A stretch of DNA of 64,000 nt, taken from the NCBI GenBank assembly GCA_046348835.1, contig JAXMDM010000006.1, positions 43,063-107,062 on the forward strand, written 5' to 3'. Shown here piece after piece: positions 1 through 8,097 of the stretch; positions within the stretch are counted from its first letter, which is position 1; each line of letters begins with the position of its first letter. This DNA is from Defluviicoccus sp046348835. GTDB taxonomy: Bacteria > Pseudomonadota > Alphaproteobacteria > Rhodospirillales > Defluviicoccaceae. The notes below the pieces were generated by a model. That model ran no database searches and was not told where the DNA came from. It saw only the letters and a list, made by a program, of their open reading frames with translations. The translations under genes were made by a program, and so were the position numbers.

Positions 1-108
1 GGCGGTTGTGGCTGTGAGGCGGTGCCGACCTTCCGCCGGCCAACGACCTTGGCGGCGCCCGAGCTGCCGGTCGTCCGGCCGCTCACCGCGGTCGGGCGCC
101 GGTTCACA

Positions 109-267
109 TCAATTCGCTGCACTCGAAGCTGCTGGTAGCCGATCGAGGAGGAGCCGATCCATCGGACGCCACTCCAGGTCCGTGGATGGCGACGCGGCAG
201 AGGATGGTGTGGCCGGCGGGTCCGCACGGGCGCCGGCGGCGCCGACCGCAATCAGCGCCACCAGCAT
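109..267 (-). CDS. possible small exported peptide (tentative)
   Basis: A 52-codon frame starts at an ATG at 267 and opens with a very hydrophobic stretch (MLVALIAVGAAGARA, then DPP) that reads like a signal peptide with an Ala-x-Ala cleavage site. The remaining ~35 residues are Ser/Pro/Ala-rich and then charged (WRPMDRLLLDRLP). No convincing Shine-Dalgarno precedes the ATG, and an in-frame TTG two codons upstream is an alternative. No family is recognised. It lies upstream of nothing clear at the window edge, so it may be a gene remnant or chance frame. Confidence 0.25.
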   Translation of the reverse strand: MLVALIAVGAAGARADPPATPSSAASPSTDLEWRPMDRLLLDRLPAASSAAN

Positions 268-316
268 CAGCAACCCGCGAACGGGCGGACCCCGCCGCGG
301 CGGCCCAGGCCGCGCC

Positions 317-652
317 TCAATTCAAGCCAGGATTGTAATAGGTGTAGTCCCAATTGGACCCGTTCGAGCTATATGCGTAGAATAAGCTTCCGTAACCGCA
401 GTATTCGGCGAAAGATGAGATCAGTTCCGGCTCGGTCGTCCAGAAATACCCACCGGATGTTGGGTAGATATATAGATAGTTCAAACCACTGTACTGATAT
501 TGGAAGCAGTAACTTGGCGTTACCAGCGTCCAACCCGTCGCCACCGATCCCGCCCCGCTCGCCGCATTTGCGGTGGGCGAACCCAAAACCGATGCACCCG
601 CAATAATCGCACACCCAACCGCCGCCACAATCACGCGCTTGGCAACGTCCAT
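317..652 (-). CDS. small secreted Tyr/Ser/Gly-rich protein, unknown
   Basis: A 111-residue product with a clear Sec signal peptide: a short basic N-terminus (MDVAKR), a hydrophobic core to about residue 24 and a probable cut after SPTANA. The mature ~80 residues are rich in Tyr, Ser, Gly, Asn and Trp and contain two cysteines about 37 residues apart (TPSYCFQY and AEYCGYG), compatible with one disulfide. The ATG at 652 follows a good ribosome-binding site (GGGAGGCGGGAC). AT-rich DNA upstream (about 660-715) is a likely promoter area. Base composition is clearly lower in GC than the neighbours. No family is recognised; a role in the periplasm or outside the cell is inferred from the signal peptide only. 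Confidence 0.7.
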   Translation of the reverse strand: MDVAKRVIVAAVGCAIIAGASVLGSPTANAASGAGSVATGWTLVTPSYCFQYQYSGLNYLYIYPTSGGYFWTTEPELISSFAEYCGYGSLFYAYSSNGSNWDYTYYNPGLN

Positions 653-829
653 GTCCCGCCTCCCTGTTTTAGCAAACTCTTATTATGAATTTATTGTAAC
701 TGATTCTCAGGCGCAAAGACAGTCCCCATACGCAGCCCTCGGGACACATGGACAGATCTTGGCCATGACGCTTCATGGCGCCGTCGCGGGACGCGCAAAA
801 TCGGCCGGTTGGAGACCGGTCGGGAAGGC

Positions 830-1459
830 CTAGGCGGCGGCGCTGGGCCGGGCGCTGACCGCGGCGTGCCAGCGGGCCAGGTGCGGGCGATCGGGCGGAA
901 TGGCGATCTTCAGCCAGCCGGCGAAGTCGATGGCGATCAGCGCGGTGATATCGGCGACGGTAAACGTATCGCCGGCCACGTATTCGGTCTCGGCGAGCCG
1001 CTGATCCAGCCGCTCGATGAAGTGGCCGACCCGCAGCCTCCCCCGCTCGGCCAGTTCCGGCAGCTGAGGGAAGCCAAAGACACCCGGCAGCGCCCGGTCC
1101 TTCATCCCCGGCGTCTTGTTGCGGAACGCCTCGGCGACGGCGAGAAAGCCGTCGATTTCGCAGCGATGGTCCCACATGGCGACCACGCCCTTTTCCGTCG
1201 GCGTCCGGCCGAGGAGCGGCGGATCGGGATAGACCTCCTCCAGATAGCGGCAGCAGGCGCTGGCCTCGCTGATGGCGGTGCCGTCGTCCAGCTCCAGGAC
1301 CGGGACCGTCGCCCACGGATTGAGACGGAGGAACCATTCCTGCATCTGGTCGCCCTGGCGCAGGTCCACCTGCTGGGTCGGCAGCGAAACGTTCTTCTCG
1401 GCAAGGAAAATGCGCACCCGCCGCGGACTGGGCGCCGGCTTGAAGTCGTAGAGCTTCAT
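830..1459 (-). CDS. glutathione S-transferase family protein
   Basis: The 209-residue product has the GST layout: an N-terminal thioredoxin-like half starting MKLYDFKPAPSPRRVRIFLA, with the cis-Pro region PWATVPVLELDDG and the glutathione-gripping ISEASA segment, followed by an all-helical C-terminal half (EYVAGDTFTVADITA is the conserved helix-capping motif). It would conjugate or reduce small electrophiles with glutathione in the cytoplasm; the substrate is unknown. The start at 1459 was chosen over an ATG five codons upstream because GGAGGAGGGAGGA lies directly before it. It follows the LOG-family gene by about 35 bp and may be co-transcribed with it. Confidence 0.9.
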   Translation of the reverse strand: MKLYDFKPAPSPRRVRIFLAEKNVSLPTQQVDLRQGDQMQEWFLRLNPWATVPVLELDDGTAISEASACCRYLEEVYPDPPLLGRTPTEKGVVAMWDHRCEIDGFLAVAEAFRNKTPGMKDRALPGVFGFPQLPELAERGRLRVGHFIERLDQRLAETEYVAGDTFTVADITALIAIDFAGWLKIAIPPDRPHLARWHAAVSARPSAAA

Positions 1460-1493
1460 TCCTCCCTCCTCCACTATTCCGTCTCGTTGCGCC

Positions 1494-2315
1494 TTACCAG
1501 CGGCCGCCCGGCAGGGCCAGCGCCTTTTCCGTCAGCTCGCGGGTGACGAAGTCGAAGGCGTCGTCCACATCATCGCTGCGGTGGAAGAGCGAAAGATCGG
1601 TGGCGTCGATGGTCCCGAACCGGACCAGCGCCTCCAGATCGAGCGCCGCATCCCAGTAGTCGCGGCCGTAAAGCACGATCGGCAGGTGCTTGCGCAGCTT
1701 CCCGGTCTGCACCAGGGTCATCACCTCGAAGAATTCGTCCAGCGTGCCGAAGCCGCCGGGAAACGCGATCAGCGCCTTGGCCAGATAGATCAGCCAGTAC
1801 TTGCGCATGAAAAAGTAATGGAACTCGAACGCCAGGTGGCGGGTGATGTAGGCGTTCCCCGACGTCTCGTGGGGAAGGGAGATGCCGAGGCCGACGTTGA
1901 GCCCTCGCGCCTCCGAGGCGCCGCGGTTGGCCGCCTCCATGATGCCGCCGCCGCCGCCGGTGCAGACGACGAACCGCCGCCGCTTTTCCTCCAGCCCCTT
2001 CGACCACCGGGTGAGCCGCCGGGCCAACTCGCGGCACTCCTCGTAGTAGCGCGACATCCCTAGCGCCCGCTCTGCCGCCGCCGGGTCGCCGCCACCCGCC
2101 CGGGCCGCGTCCAGGTCCGCCTCGGCCCGGTCGCGGGAGACGATGCGGGCGGAGCCGAAGAAGACGATCGTATCGCTGATCCGGTAGCTGTCGAAGCGGG
2201 CCCGCGGCTCCAGGTACTCGGCGAGGATGCGCAGCGGCCGGGCGGCGGCGCTGTCGAGGAACGACCGGTCGTGGTAGGCCTTGATCGGCCGCTCGGGAAC
2301 GACGTCCTCGGTCAC
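1494..2315 (-). CDS. LOG-family nucleotide phosphoribohydrolase-like protein
   Basis: A 273-residue Rossmann-fold protein of the LOG family, often mis-annotated as lysine decarboxylase. Visible hallmarks are the glycine-rich loop CTGGGGGIMEAANRGA (around residue 130) and the PGGFGTLDEFFEV motif (around 190), which is the PGGxGTxxE catalytic and nucleotide-binding signature. Characterised members cleave nucleoside 5'-monophosphates to base plus ribose 5-phosphate; the longer N-terminal region resembles the PpnN/YgdH-type proteins more than the short cytokinin-activating ones. The GTG start at 2315 overlaps the stop of the upstream HAD gene by 4 bases (GTGA), implying translational coupling. 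Confidence 0.85.
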   Translation of the reverse strand: MTEDVVPERPIKAYHDRSFLDSAAARPLRILAEYLEPRARFDSYRISDTIVFFGSARIVSRDRAEADLDAARAGGGDPAAAERALGMSRYYEECRELARRLTRWSKGLEEKRRRFVVCTGGGGGIMEAANRGASEARGLNVGLGISLPHETSGNAYITRHLAFEFHYFFMRKYWLIYLAKALIAFPGGFGTLDEFFEVMTLVQTGKLRKHLPIVLYGRDYWDAALDLEALVRFGTIDATDLSLFHRSDDVDDAFDFVTRELTEKALALPGGRW

Positions 2316-2947
2316 AACACGAACCGGGTGAGGTCGGGGACCACCCGGGTGCCGGGGGGAAACGGATCGGCATTGCCGGCGGCGACCCGACCGATGAACG
2401 GCACGTCGCAGGCGCGCGCCGCCAGGTAGTCGGTCATGGCGTCGCCGATAAAAACGCAGGCGGCGGCGGCGAAGCGGTTGCGGGTGAGGATCTCGTCGAT
2501 CACTTCGGGCTTCTCCCGCGGCGAGCCGAAGACGCCGGCGAAGTAGCGGCTGAGGTCGCGGCGATCGACGATCCGCACCAGTTCCTCCTGGGGGGTGCCG
2601 GAGATGATGAACATCGGCAGCCGACCCAACAGCGCCTGCAGCAGCGCCTCCGCCCCCGGTACCATGGGCGACGCCGCCACCTCGTCCTCCACCAGGGTGG
2701 AGAAGCGGTGGCAGAGCGCGTCGAGTTCGTCGGCGCCGAGTTCGATCCCCAGCAGCGCCCGGTGGCAGTGGCGGATCTTCTTCCGTCGCGAGATGCCGCC
2801 ATGAGCCATGTGGTGGGCGACCGCGGCGGCGACCACGTCCGCCCCATAGGGGGCGTAGAGGCAGCGGAACGCCTTGCTCTTGATGTGCTCGGACTCGACG
2901 ATCACCCCGTCGAAATCGAACAACACCGCATCCGTCGCCGGCATCAT
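2312..2947 (-). CDS. HAD-superfamily phosphatase
   Basis: The 211-residue product carries the HAD motifs in order: motif I DFDGVIVES (nucleophile and acid/base Asp), a four-helix cap region, motif II IISGTP, a motif III lysine in the REKPEV stretch, and motif IV FIGDAMTDYLAA (GDxxxD, Mg2+-binding). It belongs to the beta-phosphoglucomutase/phosphoglycolate phosphatase-like subgroup; the substrate cannot be read from sequence. ATGATG at 2947/2944 overlaps the moaE stop and lies behind GGGAGGAAG, so one of these is the start. It is sandwiched between moaE and the LOG gene with overlapping ends at both sides, so it is part of one operon. Confidence 0.85.
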   Translation of the reverse strand: MMPATDAVLFDFDGVIVESEHIKSKAFRCLYAPYGADVVAAAVAHHMAHGGISRRKKIRHCHRALLGIELGADELDALCHRFSTLVEDEVAASPMVPGAEALLQALLGRLPMFIISGTPQEELVRIVDRRDLSRYFAGVFGSPREKPEVIDEILTRNRFAAAACVFIGDAMTDYLAARACDVPFIGRVAAGNADPFPPGTRVVPDLTRFVL

Positions 2948-3408
2948 CGCCCTTCCTCCCGCCGGTACCACCGGTCTGCCCGTGTTGCGTCGTCGTCCGA
3001 GGCGGCGACCCAGGCGGCGCCCGCCTGGGTTTCCTCCTTCTTCCAGAAGGGCACGTCGGTCTTCAGCACGTCGACGATGAACCGGCAGGCGTCGAAGGCC
3101 GGCCCGCGACGGCGGGCGGCGACGGCGGCGAGGACGATGCGTTCGCCCGGCAACAGCCGGCCGAAGCGATGGACGATCAGGACCGCGGCCAAAGGCCAGC
3201 GCCGCCGTGCCTCCGCTTCCAGGGCGGCGAGACGGCGCTCGGTCATGCCGGGATAATGCTCCAGCAGCAGCGCGGTGAGCGGCACGCCCGCGGCGTTTCC
3301 CCGCACCAGGCCGACGAACGAGGCGATGCCGCCCAGATCGCTCCGCCCCTCCGTCAGCCGCGCCAGTTCCGCTCCCGGATCGAAGTCCTCCGCTTGCACC
3401 CGGATCAC
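2944..3408 (-). CDS. moaE: molybdopterin synthase catalytic subunit MoaE
   Basis: A 154-residue protein matching MoaE, the large subunit that transfers sulfur from MoaD thiocarboxylate to precursor Z (cPMP) to make molybdopterin. Diagnostic segments are the N-terminal GGIASFVGLVRG, the LLEHYPGM region (usually LEHYPGM in MoaE), the IVHRFGRLLPGE core, and the C-terminal DVLKTDVPFWKKE, which contains the active-site lysines. The GTG at 3408 (VIRVQAEDF) is chosen because family homology begins there; the upstream extension is shadow. It lies 10 bp after moaD, as expected for a two-subunit enzyme. Confidence 0.93.
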   Translation of the reverse strand: MIRVQAEDFDPGAELARLTEGRSDLGGIASFVGLVRGNAAGVPLTALLLEHYPGMTERRLAALEAEARRRWPLAAVLIVHRFGRLLPGERIVLAAVAARRRGPAFDACRFIVDVLKTDVPFWKKEETQAGAAWVAASDDDATRADRWYRREEGR

Positions 3409-3418
3409 CCGCCGCCCC

Positions 3419-3676
3419 TCACCCGCGACCGCCGGTGACCGGCGGGAAGAAGGCCACCTCGGCGGCGCCGGCCAGGGGCGCATCGAGGCCGGCGTGCTCC
3501 TGATCGACGGCGACGCGAACGAAGGTGAGGTCGGCCAGCGCCGCCGCCGGGCCACCGCCGCGCCGGCGCAGCCAAGCGACCAGGTCGCCGACCCGGATCA
3601 CGTCCGCCGGCGGCGCCACCTCCTCTTCGGCGAGACCGGCGCGCTCGCGGATGGAGGCGAAGTAGAGGATCTTCAT
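3419..3676 (-). CDS. moaD: molybdopterin synthase sulfur-carrier subunit MoaD
   Basis: An 85-residue ubiquitin-fold (ThiS/MoaD) protein beginning MKILYFASIRERAG. MoaD is adenylated and then thiocarboxylated at a C-terminal Gly-Gly and donates sulfur in MoaE. Here the tail reads EVAFFPPVTGG followed by Arg-Gly before the stop, so the di-glycine is not terminal as the family normally requires. An upstream ATG at 3727 overlapping pgsA is possible, but homology begins at 3676. Spacing to moaE is 10 bp. The two-residue extension could be real, trimmed, or a base-call error. Confidence 0.9.
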   Translation of the reverse strand: MKILYFASIRERAGLAEEEVAPPADVIRVGDLVAWLRRRGGGPAAALADLTFVRVAVDQEHAGLDAPLAGAAEVAFFPPVTGGRG

Positions 3677-3713
3677 GCCGGACCGAGCGACGGCCGCCGG
3701 GTGCCCGTCATCT

Positions 3714-4337
3714 TCATCCCAGGTCACGGGCCCGGTCGATGGGCTCGATGCCGCTGGGACGGGTGCTCCGGTAGTAGTCGCCGCCGAGATGGGTCATGCT
3801 GGCGCGCAGGTAGTCGTAGCCGGTAACCACGGTGAGCAGGGCGGCGGCCCAGAGACCGGCGATGCCGACGTCGGTGGCGGTCCAGCCGCGGCCGATGGGG
3901 AGCGCATCGCCGACGACGAGGAAACCCAGCGCGGTGAGCTGCAGCGTCGTCTTCCACTTCGCCAGCCGGGTCACCGGAATGCCCACACGCAGCTGGGCGA
4001 GGTACTCGCGCAGCCCCGAAACCAGGATCTCGCGCCACAGGATCACCAGCGCCGGCAGCAGATGCACCCCGTTCAGCCGGCTCACCGCCACCAGCATCAA
4101 CAGCACCGAGGCGACCAGCAGCTTGTCGGCGATGGGATCGAGCATCCGGCCGAAATGGGACTGCTGGTGGCGGCTGCGCGCCAGATAGCCGTCGAGAAAG
4201 TCGGTGAGGCAGGCGTAAAGATAGACGGTGAGGGCGAGCCAATTGCCGAGCGGGGTGCCGATGGCGAGCAAGACGCACACCACCGCCGCCCCGATGATTC
4301 GCGACAGCGTCAGCGCGTTGGGCAGGTTTCGTTCCAT
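3714..4337 (-). CDS. pgsA: CDP-diacylglycerol--glycerol-3-phosphate 3-phosphatidyltransferase
   Basis: A 207-residue integral membrane enzyme that makes phosphatidylglycerophosphate, the committed step to phosphatidylglycerol and cardiolipin. The CDP-alcohol phosphotransferase signature DGxxAR-x8-GxxxDxxxD is intact at about residues 49-71 (DGYLARSR, then GRMLDPIADK). N-terminal NLPNALTLSRI is typical of PgsA. Hydrophobic helices flank the motif. It lies directly downstream of uvrC on the same strand; the uvrC-pgsA-moaD-moaE order is common in alphaproteobacteria. Confidence 0.95.
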   Translation of the reverse strand: MERNLPNALTLSRIIGAAVVCVLLAIGTPLGNWLALTVYLYACLTDFLDGYLARSRHQQSHFGRMLDPIADKLLVASVLLMLVAVSRLNGVHLLPALVILWREILVSGLREYLAQLRVGIPVTRLAKWKTTLQLTALGFLVVGDALPIGRGWTATDVGIAGLWAAALLTVVTGYDYLRASMTHLGGDYYRSTRPSGIEPIDRARDLG

Positions 4338-4402
4338 CGGCGCATCTCGCTCGGGGGCCGCTTGCGCATCGGCCCCGGTATGTATGCCAATATTCTAATC
4401 GT

Positions 4403-6373
4403 CTATGACCCGGCGTGAAACCAGTTATAGATTTTGCGGGCGATCGAGCCGCTGATCCCCGGCGCCGCCTCCAGATCGGCGATGCCGGCGGCGGCCACCG
4501 CTTTCGCCGAGCCGAAGTGATGCAGCAACGCCCGTTTGCGCGCGGCGCCGATGCCCGGAATGTCGTCGAGGGCGGAATGGACCAGGCGGACCGAGCGTCG
4601 GGCGCGGTGGCTGCCGATGGCGAACCGGTGCGCCTCGTCGCGCAGCCGCTGGAGGAAATAGAGGACCGGATCGCGGGGATCGGGGGAAAGCGGCTCCTGG
4701 TCGGGACGGAAGATGCGCTCGCGACCGGCGTCCCGGTGCGGTCCCTTGGCGATGGCGGCGAGCCCCACCCCGGTGACCCCCAATTCCGCCAGGACCTCGC
4801 GGGCCACCTGCAACTGGCCGGCGCCGCCATCGATCAGCACCAGGTCCGGCCAGTCGCCGCGCTCCCGATCGGGATCCTCCGCCATCGCCCGAGCGAAGCG
4901 GCGGCGCAGCACCTCCCGCAGCATGGCGTAGTCGTCACCGGGGGTGATGGCGCCGCGGATGGTGAACTTGCGATAGGCGCTCTTGATCCAGCCCTCCGGT
5001 CCGGCGACGATCATCGCGCCGTAGGGATCGCTGCCGCGGACGTGGCTGTTGTCGTAGACCTCGATCCGGCGGGGCGGGGCGTCGAGGCCGAACAGCCGCG
5101 CCAGTTCGCCCAGGAGCCGCTGCTGGCTGGCGCTTTCCGCCAGCCGCCGCGCCAGCGCCTCGCGGGCGTTGTCGGCGGCGTTGCGCACCAGCTGCAGTTT
5201 CGCCCCCCGCTGCGGCACCGCCAGGGCGACCTTGCGGCCGGCCCGCACCGACAGCGCTTCCCCCACCAGCGATTGCTCCGGGACCGGGTCGCTGAGGAGG
5301 ATCGAGGGCGGCGGCTCCCGCTCGGCGTAGAACTGGGTGACGAAGGCGGCAAGGACGGCGCCCGGCTCCTCGCCGGCGGCACGGTCGGGGAAGTAGGCAC
5401 GGGTGCCGTAGTTGCAGCCGCCGCGGAAAAAAAATGCCTGGACGCAGGCCGAGCCGCCCGCCTGGTGGACGGCGAACACGTCGGCGTCGCCGAGGCCGTC
5501 GAGGTTGATGTCCTGGTGCGCCTGCACCGCGGTCAGCGCCCGGATGCGATCGCGCAGTTTCGCCGCTTCCTCGAAGTCGAGAGCGGCGCTGGCCACCTCC
5601 ATCCGCCGCGCCAAGTCCTCCTGGACCCGCCGGCTGTCGCCGGAAAGGAAGGCACGCGCCTCCGCCACCAGGTCAGCATAGGCGGCCTCGTCGATGTAGG
5701 CGACGCAGGGGGCGGAGCAGCGCTTGATCTGGTAGAGGAGACACGGCCGCGTCCGCCCGGCAAAGATGGCGTCGGAGCAGGAACGCAGCAAAAATGCCCG
5801 CTGCAGCGTCGCCAGGGTCTTGTTCACCGCCCACACCGAGGCGAATGGGCCGAAGTAGCCGCCCGGTCGCGCCTGGGCGCCGCGGTGCTTCAGCACCTGA
5901 GGGTAGGGATGGTCGCCGGTGACCAGGATCGACGGAAACGACTTGTCGTCGCGCAGCACGATGTTGTAGCGGGGCTTGAGGCGCTTGATCAGGTTCGCCT
6001 CCAGGAGCAGCGCCTCCGCCTCGGTGTGGGTGGTGACGAACTCCATCGCCTCGGTCTCGGAAACCATGCGATGCAGGCGCGGATTGAGGCGGGGCGCCTG
6101 CAGGTAGCTGGCCACCCGCTTCTTCAGGCTGCGCGCCTTGCCGACGTAAAGGACCCGCCCCTTGCCGTCGAGCATGCGGTAGACGCCGGGCCCTCCCGGC
6201 AGGGTGGCAACCAGGCGGGCGATCAGCGCCGTCCCCCGCGGCGCCGGGTGCCCCGGTTCCTCTGCCGCCGGCTCGCTGGCTTCCGGCTGGGCGGCCGCAG
6301 GGCCCTCGGCGGCGGCCGCGTCGGCCGCCGTCATCGCCGGGCCGACGCTGACGCTTACCCTCTCGTCGTCCAT
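4403..6373 (-). CDS. uvrC: excinuclease ABC subunit C (UvrC)
   Basis: A 656-residue UvrC that makes both incisions in nucleotide excision repair after UvrAB locates damage. Domains in order: an Ala/Glu-rich N-terminal extension (~50 residues), the GIY-YIG nuclease (GVYRML and VLYVGKARSLKKR, residues ~60-95), a Cys-containing region (RPCLLYQIKRCSAPC), the UVR domain that contacts UvrB (DFEEAAKLRDRI), the RNase H-like endonuclease domain (RIEVYDNSH, LVLIDGGAGQL) and tandem helix-hairpin-helix motifs at the end (IPGIGAARKRALLHHFGS). The ATG at 6373 follows AGAGGGC. Its upstream region (6374-6787) contains a perfect 16-bp palindrome. Confidence 0.96.
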   Translation of the reverse strand: MDDERVSVSVGPAMTAADAAAAEGPAAAQPEASEPAAEEPGHPAPRGTALIARLVATLPGGPGVYRMLDGKGRVLYVGKARSLKKRVASYLQAPRLNPRLHRMVSETEAMEFVTTHTEAEALLLEANLIKRLKPRYNIVLRDDKSFPSILVTGDHPYPQVLKHRGAQARPGGYFGPFASVWAVNKTLATLQRAFLLRSCSDAIFAGRTRPCLLYQIKRCSAPCVAYIDEAAYADLVAEARAFLSGDSRRVQEDLARRMEVASAALDFEEAAKLRDRIRALTAVQAHQDINLDGLGDADVFAVHQAGGSACVQAFFFRGGCNYGTRAYFPDRAAGEEPGAVLAAFVTQFYAEREPPPSILLSDPVPEQSLVGEALSVRAGRKVALAVPQRGAKLQLVRNAADNAREALARRLAESASQQRLLGELARLFGLDAPPRRIEVYDNSHVRGSDPYGAMIVAGPEGWIKSAYRKFTIRGAITPGDDYAMLREVLRRRFARAMAEDPDRERGDWPDLVLIDGGAGQLQVAREVLAELGVTGVGLAAIAKGPHRDAGRERIFRPDQEPLSPDPRDPVLYFLQRLRDEAHRFAIGSHRARRSVRLVHSALDDIPGIGAARKRALLHHFGSAKAVAAAGIADLEAAPGISGSIARKIYNWFHAGS

Positions 6374-6787
6374 GCCCTCTATGTGCCCGCGGTCAACCGG
6401 CCGGTCAATCGTCGCCCCACAATGTGAACGGCCGCCGATCGCCTCCGGCGCCGGCGATCACGGTCCGGTGAGGTACCTGTGGACAATGTTGTTGATACCG
6501 CTCCGCTCCGCTACCGTGGCGCAATATCGCGCGTGTCCGGGGAGCGTCGGCGGGTCTGCCGCACCGCACATCAATCCGCTGAAATTAAGCGCTTTTTATC
6601 GACCGCTGTGGTGTCGTCGGCGATGCATTTGGCGCAAAAGAACCCATATGGGTTCAAACCGGTTGGCCACCGCCGGGCCTGTGAAAAATGACCACGGGGC
6701 GGCCTCCGGATCACGCCGATGTGTACCCACGGGGCACATGCCTTGCCTGCATCCCCAACCTGCGTCCCCTGGCGAACGAGCCGAGAG
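6374..6787. other. uvrC upstream intergenic region
   Basis: About 410 bases between the uvrC start and the folB stop contain no supportable gene. Small frames here lack ribosome-binding sites or family features. The stretch is locally more AT-rich than its surroundings (around 6580-6690) and holds a perfect 16-bp palindrome at 6640-6655. It is the likely site of the uvrC promoter. Confidence 0.5.
6640..6655. promoter_or_regulatory. 16-bp perfect palindrome, candidate operator
   Basis: GAACCCATATGGGTTC is self-complementary over its whole length, with no spacer. Symmetry stops at the next base on each side. It lies about 265 bp upstream of uvrC, in the only AT-rich patch of this intergenic region. 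It does not match the alphaproteobacterial LexA direct-repeat consensus. A protein-binding site is inferred; no regulator is identified. Confidence 0.35.
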
Positions 6788-7216
6788 CTATGCCGGATCG
6801 GTGAAGCGCTCGATCTCCACACCGACACTGGCGGCATCGGCAAACGCGTCCAGCTTTTCGATGCGGACCCGGACCGAGTGGATGCGGGCATCGCCCAGGC
6901 ACATGGCGGCGATTTCCTCGGCGAGCGTCTCCACCAGACGGATATGGCGGTGGGTGACGATGGCGCGGACGGCATTGCCGATGCGTTCGTAGCAGACGGC
7001 GTTGGCCAGGTCGTCGTGCAGGTCGGTCTGGTCGTGGACGATGAGGTCCAGGTTGATGCGCACCCGTTGCGCCGTCACCTCCTCGTGCCGATGGACGCCG
7101 ATGCGGCAGGCGAGCACCAGGTCGCGGATGAAAATGCGGCTGATGGCATTGCGGGCGTCGGCAGCGCGCGGCGGCGAAGGAGACGGGGCGGGGCCGGAGG
7201 CGTCTCGGGCGCTCAC
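6788..7216 (-). CDS. folB: dihydroneopterin aldolase
   Basis: A 142-residue protein matching FolB, which cleaves 7,8-dihydroneopterin to 6-hydroxymethyl-dihydropterin and glycolaldehyde in folate synthesis. The conserved core is visible as IFIRDLVLACRIGVHRHEE, the QRVRINLDLIV strand, YERIGNAVRAIV, and VETLAEEIAAMCL. The GTG start at 7216 overlaps the stop of the upstream SDR gene (GTGA). The N-terminal ~28 residues before the fold are Pro/Ala/Ser-rich. Coupling to a pteridine-reductase-like SDR supports a pterin/folate role for both. Confidence 0.92.
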   Translation of the reverse strand: MSARDASGPAPSPSPPRAADARNAISRIFIRDLVLACRIGVHRHEEVTAQRVRINLDLIVHDQTDLHDDLANAVCYERIGNAVRAIVTHRHIRLVETLAEEIAAMCLGDARIHSVRVRIEKLDAFADAASVGVEIERFTDPA

Positions 7217-8055
7217 TCGCTCGGTCCTTCCTCCCGCAGCCGGTGCGCCTGGCCCAGGTGCTGGCCGCCGTCGACGGCGATCATCTGGCCGGTGATCGAG
7301 GGCGCCTCGAGGAGAAAGCGGACCGCGGCGGCGATTTCCTCCGGCTGTACCGGCCGGGCCAGCGGCACCGACCCCCACTGGCGGCGGAAATGCTCCTCGC
7401 TCTGCCGACGCGACGGCTGCACCGGGCCGGGACCGACGGCGTTGACCCGGATCTGGGGCGCCAGCGCCATGGCCAGGGTCCGGGTCAGCGTCCACAGTCC
7501 GGCCTTGCTCACCGTGTAGGAGATGAAATGGGGGGTGAGGTTCCACACCCGCTGATCGATCAGGTTGACGACGCCGCCCTGCACTCCCTCCGGCAGCGCC
7601 CGGGCGAACCCCTGGGTGAGCAGCAGCGGCGCCCATAGATTCACCTGCTGGTGCGCCTCCCAGCCCGCCCGGGTGACGGCGCCGACGGCGTCGTACTCGA
7701 ACACCGAGGCGTTGTTCACCAGCCCGGTGAGCGGTCCGAGCGCCAGCGTCGCGGCATCGATGAGGCTCTCGGTCTCCAGGTCGCTGGCCAGATCGCAGGC
7801 CAGCGCCACCGCCCTGCCGCCGGCGTCGACGATGGCCTCGACCACGTCCGCCGCCGCCGCCGCCGAGCCGTTGTGGTGCACCGCCACCGCCCAGCCGTGG
7901 GCGGCGAGATCGAGGGCGATGGCACGGCCGATCCGCCGCGCCGCGCCGGTGACGAGGACGGCAGGCGCGATCGCCGCGGCGGCCTCGGCGGGATCGGTTT
8001 CCGACGGCTCCGGGGCCGCGGGCGTTTCCATGTCTTCCAGCATTGTTCCGACCAT
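7213..8055 (-). CDS. SDR oxidoreductase, pteridine reductase/FolM-like
   Basis: A 280-residue short-chain dehydrogenase. The cofactor loop is TGAARRIGRAIA (around residues 36-47); the RIG variant with a following HHN (VAVHHNGS) is typical of pteridine reductases and dihydromonapterin reductase FolM. NNASVFEYD is the NAG-equivalent motif, and Tyr-x3-Lys is present in SYTVSKAG. Expected reaction: NADPH-dependent reduction of dihydropterins or dihydrofolate. Overlap with folB strongly supports this over a generic SDR role. ATGs at codons 5 and 9 are alternative starts, since the first ~30 residues are low complexity. Confidence 0.82.
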   Translation of the reverse strand: MVGTMLEDMETPAAPEPSETDPAEAAAAIAPAVLVTGAARRIGRAIALDLAAHGWAVAVHHNGSAAAAADVVEAIVDAGGRAVALACDLASDLETESLIDAATLALGPLTGLVNNASVFEYDAVGAVTRAGWEAHQQVNLWAPLLLTQGFARALPEGVQGGVVNLIDQRVWNLTPHFISYTVSKAGLWTLTRTLAMALAPQIRVNAVGPGPVQPSRRQSEEHFRRQWGSVPLARPVQPEEIAAAVRFLLEAPSITGQMIAVDGGQHLGQAHRLREEGPSE

Positions 8056-8097
8056 GTGGCGGCCCCGGCGGCAAAAGCAAGCGCCGCGTCGGCCGGA

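Noticed and set aside
8..385. 125-codon plus-strand frame at the left edge
   Set aside because: Arg/Ser/Gly-rich, no ribosome-binding site, no family; overlaps the signal-peptide-bearing frames on the other strand.
1494..2315. Lysine decarboxylase
   Set aside because: This is a common mis-annotation; the PGGxGTxxE motif identifies a LOG-family nucleotide-processing protein.
4415..6427. 670-codon plus-strand frame
   Set aside because: Antisense to uvrC, whose domains are complete; no motifs in the plus-strand frame.
6478..6486. TGTGGACAA, similar to a DnaA box
   Set aside because: A single imperfect match with no companions, no dnaA/parAB genes and no AT-rich unwinding region; not an origin.
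6648..6665. GGGTTCAAACCGG, similar to a tRNA T-loop
   Set aside because: No pairing T-stem, no acceptor stem, no anticodon arm around it.
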